This document shows positions 35,060 to 44,156 of a stretch of DNA of 64,000 nucleotides, piece after piece. The stretch spans positions 1,302,001 through 1,366,000 of the forward strand of contig NZ_CP157000.1 in NCBI RefSeq assembly GCF_039905635.1, in the 5' to 3' direction. The position numbers were made by a program, and so were the translations under genes. Under the pieces are notes generated by a model that did not search any database, was not told the DNA's origin, and was given only the letters and a program-made list of their open reading frames with translations. The DNA is from Microbacterium sp. ProA8 (GTDB lineage: Bacteria; Actinomycetota; Actinomycetes; Actinomycetales; Microbacteriaceae). Each line of letters starts with the position of its first letter. Within the stretch, counting starts at the first letter, position 1.

Positions 35060-36901
35060 GTGCTTTTTTCCTCGCGCGGCGCAATCGCGCCGCGCGATCG
35101 TGCAGCCGCAGTCCGCGGGCACGGCGGGCGCTCGGTGGCGACGCAGCTCGGGCTGGCCGCAGCCACCGGCGTCATTGCGCTCGTCGTGGCGTGGTTCGCG
35201 CTCGGGCTCACCTTCGATGTCATGGCGATGCGGTGGGCCTCGGGCGCCACCGGCGACCAGATGCTGCACTACATCGTCTCTGCGGCCGCCGTCGACCATT
35301 CGCTGCTCACGCCGAACCCGCGGCTCGGATTCCCGGAGTACCAGAATCTCTTTTTCGCGCCGATGTACGACTTCGCATCGGCTCTCGTGCTGGCGGCCGG
35401 CTCACTTCTCATCCAAGACCCCGTCGTCCTACTGAACGCATACCAGCTCCTCGGCTTCTTCATGACGGGGTTCGCCGGTTTCCTGATGTTCCGCGCGCTT
35501 CGCCTGCGGAACATCACGGCGGTCGTCTTCGGCACCGTGTTCGCGCTCGCCCCGTTCCACTTCGAGCGGGTCGCCCTCGGCCATGCGTTCGTCGCGAACT
35601 ACTGGGGTGTCGCAGTCCTGGTGGTGCTGGTGCTCATCGCAGGTGGACAACGCACAGACCCCATCGCTGCATGGGCGGATGCGGCGCCGACGCGAGCCGG
35701 GAGAATCACCCGCCGACTCGTCCCCATCCTGGTGATGACGCTGGCGCTCTCTCTGACGAACTCCTACTATTTCGTCTTCGCCGCGATCATCCTCGGATGC
35801 GTGATCGCGGTCCGCGCCATCGTCTGCCTGATCTGCCGTGACGGCCTGCGCGGACTGCTGTGGCCCGTCGTCACGCTCGGTTCCCTTGTCGTGTTCGTAG
35901 CGATCCAGCTCGCAGTCCTCTCGCTCAACTTCGGTGACCGCTACCAGAAGTACTTCTCGGAACGGAGTCCGATCGAGTCCGAGCAGCATTCCGGCAAGAT
36001 CACGACTCTCCTTCTTCCATGGCCCGGGTCGGGCATCCCGGGAGTCGGCGATCGCGTACGCGCGTACGCGGCGCAGACAACGGTGTCTCCGTACGCGGAA
36101 CCTACGGGGATGTCTGCGCTGGCGATCGCCGGACTCGTGCTGCTCGTCGTCTGGACGCTCGCCCGGCTCGTCGTCCCGCTCGGCGAGCGTCGTCCGCAGG
36201 CGTTGGCGGATCAACGATTGTCGGTTCTCGCGCTCTCGTTCTGGGTCGGTTTGCTCTTCTACGCAGTGGGCGGTCTGGGGTTCTTGTTCGCAGCCCTCGT
36301 CACGTCCGAGATCCGAGCCTGGGTGCGGATGAGCATCGTGCTCGCGACCTTCGGACTTGCCGTCCTCGCCATCCTCATCGAGACGGCCTTCAGGCGGCAT
36401 CTGTCGCTCTGGATCGCGCTGGGGCTGGTCGTGATAGTCGCGTTCGTGGACCAGATCGCCGGCGTGGGCGAAGAGGTCGATCTGCAGCCGACAGCCGATG
36501 CCGAGCTCCGGAGCCTGATCTCGAGCGCCGACGTGGCACTCGACCCCGAGTGCGGTCTCGCCCAACTGCCGGTGAAGAGCTTCCCCGAATCCGGTCCGAT
36601 CGGCGGCCTCGGCGACTATGACCTGGCACTGCCGTACGTGGTCGGCGGCGACCAGTCGACGCTCCGATGGAGTTACGGCGCAGTCTCGGGAACACGTGCC
36701 GGTGATTTCTGGAGCGAGGCGCAATCGCCTGCGTTGTTCGCGGATGCGGTCGACGCGTCCGACGCGTGCGGCGTCTACATCGACCGTCGTGCATACGCGG
36801 ACGACTCGGAGTGGCTCCCGTTCGTCGAGGCGGCGTATGGCGAGGACTGGACTTTCTTGGGCTCATCGACCGGGGCTCAGGTCATCGTCATCCCGCGGTA
36901 G
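35060..36901 (+). CDS. Large polytopic membrane protein, GT-C-like
   Basis: A 613-residue protein with about 11 hydrophobic segments and a C-terminal outside domain of about 130 residues (from DQIAGVGEEVDLQPTADAELRS). The first outside loop has HSLLTPNPRLGFPEYQNLFF, followed by FHFERVALGHAFVANYWG, patterns seen in YfhO/GT-C-type membrane sugar transferases. It may use polyprenyl-phosphate sugars outside the membrane. GTG at 35060 is chosen because the GTG at 35051 lies in the -10 box. It stands alone between GtrA and rmlA. Confidence 0.65.
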   Translation: MLFSSRGAIAPRDRAAAVRGHGGRSVATQLGLAAATGVIALVVAWFALGLTFDVMAMRWASGATGDQMLHYIVSAAAVDHSLLTPNPRLGFPEYQNLFFAPMYDFASALVLAAGSLLIQDPVVLLNAYQLLGFFMTGFAGFLMFRALRLRNITAVVFGTVFALAPFHFERVALGHAFVANYWGVAVLVVLVLIAGGQRTDPIAAWADAAPTRAGRITRRLVPILVMTLALSLTNSYYFVFAAIILGCVIAVRAIVCLICRDGLRGLLWPVVTLGSLVVFVAIQLAVLSLNFGDRYQKYFSERSPIESEQHSGKITTLLLPWPGSGIPGVGDRVRAYAAQTTVSPYAEPTGMSALAIAGLVLLVVWTLARLVVPLGERRPQALADQRLSVLALSFWVGLLFYAVGGLGFLFAALVTSEIRAWVRMSIVLATFGLAVLAILIETAFRRHLSLWIALGLVVIVAFVDQIAGVGEEVDLQPTADAELRSLISSADVALDPECGLAQLPVKSFPESGPIGGLGDYDLALPYVVGGDQSTLRWSYGAVSGTRAGDFWSEAQSPALFADAVDASDACGVYIDRRAYADDSEWLPFVEAAYGEDWTFLGSSTGAQVIVIPR

Positions 36902-36974
36902 GGAGGGCTCGCAACCCGCCGCGCCGGGTTCCACCTTGTGTCGAGGACCCCAACGATGTCGGGTCGATGCCGGT

Positions 36975-37003
36975 TTGGCAATGCAACGGCGATGCTCAAG
37001 ACT
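36975..37003 (+). promoter_or_regulatory. Putative promoter of rmlA: TTGGCA-17-AAGACT
   Basis: TTGGCA (36975-36980), 17 bases, AAGACT (36998-37003), then 6 bases to ATG 37010. It is the only leaderless-type start here with a recognisable -35. The -10 is weak. Confidence 0.4.
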
Positions 37004-37009
37004 AGAGGG

Positions 37010-37882
37010 ATGCGCGGCATCATCCTCGCCGGTGGCACCGGCTCCAGGCTTCACCCGATCACACGGGGCATCTCGAAGCAGCTGGTTCCGGTCTATGACA
37101 AGCCGATGATCTATTACCCGCTCTCTACCCTGATCCTCGCGGGTATCCGAGACATCCTGGTCATCACGACCCCTCAAGATGCCGAGCAGTTCCGTCGTCT
37201 TCTCGGCGACGGCACGGTATTCGGCGTGTCGATCACGTACAAGACCCAGCCGTCACCCGATGGCCTTGCGCAGGCGTTCATCCTCGGCGAGGAGCACATC
37301 GGATCCGAACCCGTGGCTCTCGTGCTCGGCGACAACATCTTCTACGGACAGGGAATGGGCACCCGGCTGCGCCAGTATGCCGATCTCCAGGGTGGTGTGG
37401 TCTTCGGATACTGGGTGGATGACCCCAGTGCGTACGGCGTCGTGGAGTTCGACGCCGACGGCCGCGTCGTGTCCCTCGCGGAGAAGCCGGCGTCGCCGAA
37501 GAGCAACTACGCGGTTCCGGGTCTGTATTTCTATGACAACGACGTCATCGAGATCGCAAAGGGACTTTCGCCGTCTCCGCGCGGTGAGCTCGAGATCACC
37601 GACGTGAATCTCGCGTACCTCCATCGTGGCGACCTGAAGGTGGAGCTGCTGCCCCGGGGTACCGCATGGCTCGACACGGGAACGTTCGACTCGCTGAGCG
37701 AGGCGACCGACTTCATCCGCACCGTCGAGAAGCGGCAGGGGCTCTCGATCGGCTGCCCTGAGGAGGTCGCGTGGCGAATGGGATTCCTCACCGACGACGA
37801 GCTTCGTGAACGGGCCGAGCCTCTCGTCAAGAGCGGTTACGGCGCGTACCTGCTGAAGGCTCTCGAGCAAGGTCGCGCGTGA
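37010..37882 (+). CDS. rmlA: Glucose-1-phosphate thymidylyltransferase
   Basis: A 290-residue RmlA that makes dTDP-glucose from glucose-1-phosphate and dTTP, the first step to dTDP-L-rhamnose. It starts [20 protein letters not shown] with the nucleotide loop, then [30 protein letters not shown] and [20 protein letters not shown]. The ATG at 37010 starts the homology; an upstream in-frame start adds unrelated residues. It is followed closely by two RgpF genes. rmlB and the rmlC-rmlD fusion lie 10 kb to the right. Confidence 0.95.
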   Translation: MRGIILAGGTGSRLHPITRGISKQLVPVYDKPMIYYPLSTLILAGIRDILVITTPQDAEQFRRLLGDGTVFGVSITYKTQPSPDGLAQAFILGEEHIGSEPVALVLGDNIFYGQGMGTRLRQYADLQGGVVFGYWVDDPSAYGVVEFDADGRVVSLAEKPASPKSNYAVPGLYFYDNDVIEIAKGLSPSPRGELEITDVNLAYLHRGDLKVELLPRGTAWLDTGTFDSLSEATDFIRTVEKRQGLSIGCPEEVAWRMGFLTDDELRERAEPLVKSGYGAYLLKALEQGRA

Positions 37883-37898
37883 ACGTCGGAGTCTCCTG

Positions 37899-39818
37899 AT
37901 GCCCGCTACGGGCAGCGGGCCGCTCGTCGACGACGTCCATACGGGCCTGCGCAGGCTGATCGTCTACGTCATCTGGGACCGACGCGGTGACGTCGAGGAC
38001 TATGTCGCCCATGCACTGGGAGGTCTCCGGGAGCACGCCGCTCACATCATGGTGGTCGTGAACGGTGCCCTGACAGACGCGGGGCGCGCCACGCTCGAGC
38101 CTCTGGCAGACGAGATCCTCGTTCGCGAGAATCGCGGGTTCGATATCTGGGGCCATAAGCACGCCCTCGACCATCTCGGACCCCGCATCGAAGAGTTCGA
38201 TGAGCTGATCCTGACCAACGACACGTGGTTCGGGCCTGTCCGCCCCTATGGTCCGGTCTTCACGCGGATGGATGCGAGTCCCGTCGACTTCTGGGGCATG
38301 ACGGATCACGCGCGAGAGGAGCCGAACCCGTTCACCGGCGAGGGTGTCCTCTTCTATCACCTGCAGTCGTTCTGGATCGCGGTCAGGCGCAGGATGTTCA
38401 TGTCCGCGCAGTGGGGTGCCTATTGGCAGCGACTGCCGGAGATGCCGGGCTACTTCGATGCCGTTCTGCGGCATGAGGCGATCTTCACCGAGCACTTCGC
38501 GAACGCGGGCTTCCGCCATGACGTCGCGTTCCCCTCGGCCGAGTATCCGACGGATCATCCGGCGCTCTTCAACCCCGACCTTCTGCTCCGTGATGGATGC
38601 CCACTGCTCAAGCGCCGGCCGTTCTTCCACTACCCCCCGTTCCTCGATCGCCACGCGGTGATCGGCCGAGAGCTGCTCGGCGAGGTGGAAGGCTATGGAT
38701 ACCCGACCGGGGTGATCTGGCAGGATGTCGCGCGCAACGTGGCTCCGAGAGTCGCGAACACGAATGCCGGAGCCCTCGAGGTCCTGTGGGATCGAGCCCT
38801 GCCGGACGAGACGGTCAGCGCCGTTCCACGGCTCGCCGTGATCGTCCACGTCGTCGACGAACAGGCGCTGGACGACATCGGTGCCCATGTCCGGAATCTC
38901 CCGGCATCGAGCGATCTGATCGTCACGGCTCCGCCGCACATCGATTCGGCGCGTATCCGCGAGCGGCTCGGGCGCGATGGCGCCCCGCGGTTCGCGCGCA
39001 TCGACGTACGCACGCTACCCCGTCCGGAAGTGAACCATATGAGCGCGTTGCTCATCGGATGTCGCGACGTGCTGCTCGATGGAAGCTACGACATCGTGGT
39101 CAAGCTCATCGCGGCCAGTCCTCGTCGCAGATCGTTCAACGCGGACCGCTATCTCGCTCGGCATCAGTTCGACAATCTGCTGAACTCGCCTGGCTACGTG
39201 GCCAATCTCATGGCTCTGTTCCGGCGCGAGCCGGGGCTTGGCGCGGTCTTTCCGCCGACGGTGTTGCTCGGAAGCTCACACTTGGGCGCCGGATGGGGGC
39301 GTCTTCGGCCACGCGCAGAGTCGCTCGCGAAGAAACTGCGGATCAGCGTGCCGTTCGACGACGTATCGCCGCTTGCTCCCTTCGGCGGGATGATGGTGTT
39401 CCGACCGGAGGCCCTCCGGCTTCTCACGGAGCATGCCTGGCAGTACTCCGACTACGCGCCCGCCTCCCCGTTCCCGGACGCACCGCTCGCCGACACGCAG
39501 GAGCTCCTCATCGCCTACGCCATGGGTGAGCGGGGATTCCACTGCCGGACCGTCCTCGCGAGGGAGTATGCCGACATCAGCCATACCGCGCTGGAGTTCA
39601 CGCTCGACCAGCTGTCCTCGACCACACCGGGATACCCCGTCGAGCAGATCCAGTATCTCCACCGCGCGGGACGGGTGGGTCGCGGGAGTGCGCTGGATCT
39701 CGCGCGCATGTATCTTCGCCTGAACCACCCGCAGGCTACCGCTGCGGTCGCCTCGGCGGCCCGCAGCGCTGTCCATCGGCTGACATCGCTCGGGCGACGC
39801 AGAGGAGATGTCCGATGA
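37899..39818 (+). CDS. Rhamnan synthesis F (RgpF)-family protein, copy 1
   Basis: A 639-residue protein of the RgpF family. The N-terminal half carries LIVYVIWDRRGDVEDYV, VVVNGALTDAGRATLEPLAD, ILVRENRGFDIWGHKHALD and LTNDTWFGPV, then FWGMTDHAREEPNPFTGEG and YHLQSFWIAVRR, standard for this family. RgpF was described in streptococcal rhamnose-glucan synthesis and is thought to transfer or extend rhamnose. The start is ATG 37899 with a GGAG ribosome site 7 bases before it. It overlaps copy 2 by 4 bases. Confidence 0.85.
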   Translation: MPATGSGPLVDDVHTGLRRLIVYVIWDRRGDVEDYVAHALGGLREHAAHIMVVVNGALTDAGRATLEPLADEILVRENRGFDIWGHKHALDHLGPRIEEFDELILTNDTWFGPVRPYGPVFTRMDASPVDFWGMTDHAREEPNPFTGEGVLFYHLQSFWIAVRRRMFMSAQWGAYWQRLPEMPGYFDAVLRHEAIFTEHFANAGFRHDVAFPSAEYPTDHPALFNPDLLLRDGCPLLKRRPFFHYPPFLDRHAVIGRELLGEVEGYGYPTGVIWQDVARNVAPRVANTNAGALEVLWDRALPDETVSAVPRLAVIVHVVDEQALDDIGAHVRNLPASSDLIVTAPPHIDSARIRERLGRDGAPRFARIDVRTLPRPEVNHMSALLIGCRDVLLDGSYDIVVKLIAASPRRRSFNADRYLARHQFDNLLNSPGYVANLMALFRREPGLGAVFPPTVLLGSSHLGAGWGRLRPRAESLAKKLRISVPFDDVSPLAPFGGMMVFRPEALRLLTEHAWQYSDYAPASPFPDAPLADTQELLIAYAMGERGFHCRTVLAREYADISHTALEFTLDQLSSTTPGYPVEQIQYLHRAGRVGRGSALDLARMYLRLNHPQATAAVASAARSAVHRLTSLGRRRGDVR

Positions 39819-41704
39819 CCGACGCCGATCTGGCCGGGACGCGCCCCCGCCGTCTCGTCGTCTATGCCGTGTGGGATAGACGGGGTGGGATCGAGGACTT
39901 CATTCCGTATGCGTTGGCGCGGTTGCGTCCTCATGCGGAGCGGATCGTCGTCGTCGTGAACGGCTCGCTCACGGCTGCCGGCCGGGCGAAGCTCGCCGAC
40001 GTGTGCGACGAGGTGCTCGTCCGAGAGAACCGCGGCTATGACATCTGGGCTCATAAGCATGCGATCGATCACCTCGGCGCCCGAATCGACGAATTCGACG
40101 AGGTGATTCTGACCAACGACACCTGGTTCGGGCCCGTCCGTGAGTTCGATTCCGTCCTCGAACGCATGGATCTCAGCAGCGCGGACTTCTGGGGCATGAC
40201 GGATCATCCGCGCGAGGCGCCGAACCCGTTCACGAAGTCAGGTGTGCTCCCGTATCACCTGCAGTCGTATTGGATCGCCGTCCGTCGCCGCATGGTCCGG
40301 TCCGAGGCGTGGGCGAAGTACTGGCGGGATCTTCCGCAGATGCCCGACTACCTCGACGCCGTCCTCACTCATGAAGCAGTCTTCACCGAGCACTTCACAA
40401 CCCGGGGCTTCACCTCCGATGTCGCATTCCCGACGACCGCGTATCCGACGAACCATCCGGCCCTCTTCAATCCCGATCTGCTTCTGCGAGACGGATGTCC
40501 GACGCTCAAGCGACGGCCGCTCTTCCACTGGCCGCCGTTCCTCGACCGGCACGCCGTGGTGGGTCGATGGATCATCGAGCAAGTGGAGCAGTACGGCTAC
40601 CCGGTCGAGCTGATCTGGAGAAACCTCGCTCGCACGGTGGAGCCGAGAGTGCTCAACGCCAATGCCGCACTGCATGAGGTGCTCCCGGATACCGACGTCG
40701 CATATGACCCGGCGAGTCCTTTCCGCATCGTTGCGCTCCTGCACATCTTCTATCCGGAGATGACGGACGAGATGCTCGACTTGGCGGACAATCTGCCCGG
40801 CCGATATGACCTGGTCATCACGACTCCTGATGCCGGAAGGGCGGCCGAGATCAGCGACATCGTCTCGCGCAGGGAGCAGCGCGGAGACGTCGACGTGCGG
40901 GTGCTTGCCTCCAACGACGGCAGAGACCAGAGCGCCTTCCTGATCGGGTGTCGGGATGTGCTTCTCGGCGATCGCTACGATCTCGTGGTCAAGCTGCACT
41001 CGAAGAAAACGCCTCAAGACGGCTTCAACGTCGGCCGTCACTTCAAGCGCCAGCAGTTCTCGAACCTTCTCGCAAGCCGGGGATACGTCGCAAATCTGCT
41101 CGCCCTCTTCCAGAAGGAGCCTGGGCTCGGACTCGTGTACCCGCCCATGATCCACATCGGCTATCCGACGATGGGACGAGGATGGTGGTCGAACAAGCCG
41201 GGCTTCGCGAAGTACTGCGAACGTCTGGGGATCCACGTGCCGCTCGATGAGATCTCTCCCTTGGCGCCTTTCGGCTCCATGTACATCGCCCGCCCGGAGT
41301 CGCTGCGTCTTCTCACCGAGCACGACTGGACGTACGGCGACTTCGGTGGCGCCGAGGCATACCGCGACGGGGGACTGGCCCATATCCTCGAACGCATGCC
41401 GTCCTATGCGGCGGCGGAGCTCGGCTACCACACGCGCACAGTCTCCACCGCGGAATACCTGTCGATCAGCCACACGTCGATGGAGTTCAATCTCGATCAT
41501 CTCTCGGCGACCACCACAGGTGACAGCGTCGACAGGATCATGCTGCTCAAGCAGGCCGGGTATGTCGGAACCGGGCGCCCAGGAGACTTCGTGCGCATGT
41601 ACTTCGGTTTGCACCCTCGAGTCGGCCGGCTGCTGGGATGGAGCATCGCCGGGGCAGTCCGCGGCAAACAGGCCGTGAGCAGGCTTCGGTCGCGGAGAGG
41701 CTGA
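39815..41704 (+). CDS. Rhamnan synthesis F (RgpF)-family protein, copy 2
   Basis: A 629-residue tandem paralogue of the preceding gene. It keeps the same blocks (LVVYAVWDRRGGIEDFI, ILTNDTWFGPV, FWGMTDHPREAPNPFT, YHLQSYWIAVRRRM) over the whole length. One clear difference is DLVVKLHSKKTPQDGFNVGR, where copy 1 has DIVVKLIAASPRRRSFNADR, so HSKK is lost in copy 1. This may mark different activity. Start ATGA overlaps copy 1. Confidence 0.85.
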   Translation: MTDADLAGTRPRRLVVYAVWDRRGGIEDFIPYALARLRPHAERIVVVVNGSLTAAGRAKLADVCDEVLVRENRGYDIWAHKHAIDHLGARIDEFDEVILTNDTWFGPVREFDSVLERMDLSSADFWGMTDHPREAPNPFTKSGVLPYHLQSYWIAVRRRMVRSEAWAKYWRDLPQMPDYLDAVLTHEAVFTEHFTTRGFTSDVAFPTTAYPTNHPALFNPDLLLRDGCPTLKRRPLFHWPPFLDRHAVVGRWIIEQVEQYGYPVELIWRNLARTVEPRVLNANAALHEVLPDTDVAYDPASPFRIVALLHIFYPEMTDEMLDLADNLPGRYDLVITTPDAGRAAEISDIVSRREQRGDVDVRVLASNDGRDQSAFLIGCRDVLLGDRYDLVVKLHSKKTPQDGFNVGRHFKRQQFSNLLASRGYVANLLALFQKEPGLGLVYPPMIHIGYPTMGRGWWSNKPGFAKYCERLGIHVPLDEISPLAPFGSMYIARPESLRLLTEHDWTYGDFGGAEAYRDGGLAHILERMPSYAAAELGYHTRTVSTAEYLSISHTSMEFNLDHLSATTTGDSVDRIMLLKQAGYVGTGRPGDFVRMYFGLHPRVGRLLGWSIAGAVRGKQAVSRLRSRRG

Positions 41705-41742
41705 CGGATGCGATCTGCGCGCCGATGCTGTGAGGTCCCGCG

Positions 41743-44052
41743 ATGATCGTCGCCGTGGTGGCGACCGAGTCGTGCGCTTCGGCTGCGCGCGAGACCGTCC
41801 GGGCGGTGCTGGCCGCGGATCCTGACAGCCGGTGCGAGGTGCTCGATCTGGACGGTCGGTATCGCCCCAACGGGCCCGAGAAGGTCCGGACCCCCGACGA
41901 TGCCGGCCTTCATCTCGGGGCGATCCGCCTCACGCATGACGACGAGACGCTCCTGACCTCGCTGACCGCGGTCTGGAGTGCTCATCTCCTCGACAGCGGC
42001 GAACCGGTGCTCGGGGTCGTCGCCGGGGTCATGCTCCGAGGCCGACCTGACTGGGACGCCGACCCGAGCATCACCGTCGGCCTCGCCAGGGCCGTCGATC
42101 CGACCTCGATGGGGGAGCCCCAGGCATCCATCCTCGCGAACGAGCTCTTCATACTCGGCACGGACGCACTCCCGCACCGGTCGGATCTCCACCGACTCGC
42201 TGCCGATTGGCGCACGGCGGACCGGTGGCTCGATCTCTTCATCGCGCGCGTCCCCCACCGGATCGTGGTCGACGACGCCGCATTCGTCTCGAGCGCCAAC
42301 TCGGGACCGGAGACGATCCTCGGCATCGACGACGACGGCCGGCTCGTGCGGGCCGGCAGACCTGTCGTGGCGCTCGACCTCGTCGGCCTGATCCCGAATC
42401 GGCCGTGGCTTTTCGACGGTCGCCCCGGCCGCTCGTCGGGTCCGCTCCTGAGTCGCAACCCGGCGCTCGTGACGTTGTTGGACGACCTCGCGTCACGCCA
42501 GGCGCCCGACATCGTCTCAGCCGAGGTTCGACGCCCCGATCGGAATGTCATCCGAGACATCGCCAGAACCGCGGCGGAGGCCGGAGAGACTCTGGATCAG
42601 GCGCTCTCGGATCTCGATGAGTGGCTGCTTCAGCTGCTCTCTCCCGATGACCGGACACCTGTCACCCGATATCTCGCCGGAGTGCATCGAGCACGGCCCG
42701 ATCTCGTTCGCACGTTCCCCGATGTGCCGGGCAGGGACGCGGGTAAGCTCGCGCGCTGGGCCCTGGACCACGGCGTCCACGAGCCGGGCTACGATCCCGA
42801 TCTGCTCCGTCGCGCAGCCGACCTCACGCTCGCCGCCCAGCCGGCGCCGGAGAAGACCAACAACAAGCGGCCGCGAGGTGTCAACCTCGTCGGTTATCTT
42901 TCCGGCGAGCTGGGGATCGGCACGTCGGCACGTCTGATGGACGCTGCCCTCGAAGCGGCTCACATTCCGACCAGCACATTCTCGGCCAGCGTGCATCTTC
43001 AGTCGCGAGCCACCGCTGCCTATCGACGGTCGGATGGCACTCGCTATGACACGTCGCTGATCGCGGTCAATGCCGACCAGACGCAGACGGTGGCAGAGTC
43101 GCTGGCGGACGTCGTGGCCAGGAGCTACCGCATCGGCATGTGGTACTGGGAGGTCGAGTCGTTTCCCGCTTCGCGGGACGCCGCCTTCTCCCATGTCGAC
43201 GAGGTCTGGGTCGCGACGGATTTCATACGGGACGCGATCGCCCAGCGCGCCACCGTACCCGTGCGGACGGTGACGCCTCCTCTTCCGCAGCGAACGTCTG
43301 TCTCACCGCCCGAAGTCGCCCCCCGGCTCGGAATTCCGGTCGATAGGCCTTGGTTCTTCTTCGCGTTCGACTACCTGAGCACGATCGAACGCAAGAATCC
43401 GCTCGGCCTGATCGAGGCATTCGCGCGCGCCTTCTCGCCGGACGACGCCGAGGGGCCGGTTCTCGTCATCAAGACCCTCAACGCCGGCCGCCGGGTGGGG
43501 GACGCAGAGCGACTTCGTCTCGCCGCCGCGCGTCGACCCGACGTCATCGTGATCGACGAGTATCTGGAACCCGACGAACTCACGGCGCTCATGGCGAGGT
43601 GCACCGCATACGTGTCCCTGCACCGGGCAGAGGGCCTCGGGCTCACGATCGCAGAGGCCATGGCCTGGGGGCGACCAGTGGTCGTGAGCGCCTATTCGGG
43701 CAACATGCAATTCACGAACAGTCGGAATGCGTTCCTCGTCCCCTGCACGATGACGACCATTCCGATGGACGCCGAGCCCTACCCGCCCGGAACCCGGTGG
43801 GGCGATCCCGATCTGGATCAGGCAGCCGCGGTACTTCGTCGAATCATCGACGAGCCGGCGGCCGCATCGGCGGTGGGCGTTCGAGCCGCAGAAGACGTGC
43901 GCGTCCTGCACTCGCCTGCTGCCGCGGGGGAGCGTGTGAACGAGGCGCTTCGTGCCGCATGGGACCGACGCGACCGACTGCGCGCCCGCAGGGCGCTCGC
44001 CCCGCTGCGGGCGTACCTGCGCCGGCTGCGGTCACGGGTTCTCCGCGCGTAG
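41743..44052 (+). CDS. Large family-4 glycosyltransferase with N-terminal extension
   Basis: A 769-residue protein. The last about 375 residues are a GT-B transferase: VNLVGYLSGELGIGTSARLM, WYWEVESFPASRDAAFSHVDEVW, FDYLSTIERKNPLGLIEAF and the donor site HRAEGLGLTIAEAMAWGRPV with E-x7-E. Residues 1-270 form a separate alpha/beta domain (MIVAVVATESCASAARETVR, VLDLDGRYRP, LHLGAIRLT, LDSGEPVLGVVAGVML) resembling a GT-A-like fold without an obvious DxD. Residues 270-375 link them. It should add a sugar to the rhamnose polymer, acceptor unknown. ATG 41743 has AGGT 6 bases upstream. Confidence 0.8.
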   Translation: MIVAVVATESCASAARETVRAVLAADPDSRCEVLDLDGRYRPNGPEKVRTPDDAGLHLGAIRLTHDDETLLTSLTAVWSAHLLDSGEPVLGVVAGVMLRGRPDWDADPSITVGLARAVDPTSMGEPQASILANELFILGTDALPHRSDLHRLAADWRTADRWLDLFIARVPHRIVVDDAAFVSSANSGPETILGIDDDGRLVRAGRPVVALDLVGLIPNRPWLFDGRPGRSSGPLLSRNPALVTLLDDLASRQAPDIVSAEVRRPDRNVIRDIARTAAEAGETLDQALSDLDEWLLQLLSPDDRTPVTRYLAGVHRARPDLVRTFPDVPGRDAGKLARWALDHGVHEPGYDPDLLRRAADLTLAAQPAPEKTNNKRPRGVNLVGYLSGELGIGTSARLMDAALEAAHIPTSTFSASVHLQSRATAAYRRSDGTRYDTSLIAVNADQTQTVAESLADVVARSYRIGMWYWEVESFPASRDAAFSHVDEVWVATDFIRDAIAQRATVPVRTVTPPLPQRTSVSPPEVAPRLGIPVDRPWFFFAFDYLSTIERKNPLGLIEAFARAFSPDDAEGPVLVIKTLNAGRRVGDAERLRLAAARRPDVIVIDEYLEPDELTALMARCTAYVSLHRAEGLGLTIAEAMAWGRPVVVSAYSGNMQFTNSRNAFLVPCTMTTIPMDAEPYPPGTRWGDPDLDQAAAVLRRIIDEPAAASAVGVRAAEDVRVLHSPAAAGERVNEALRAAWDRRDRLRARRALAPLRAYLRRLRSRVLRA

Positions 44053-44156
44053 CCCGGCGCTCACAGGACCGGCGCCGCCGCTACCGCCTGCCGATCCCTG
44101 CGAGCGCGAGAACCGAGTCGATCGAGTTCGTCGGCACGGTGGCTACGCTGCCGCTA

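Noticed and set aside
36975..37003. Strong sigma-70 promoters at all unit heads
   Set aside because: Only rmlA shows a recognisable -35 at the right distance; elsewhere only the -10 box is supported, so full promoters are not claimed.
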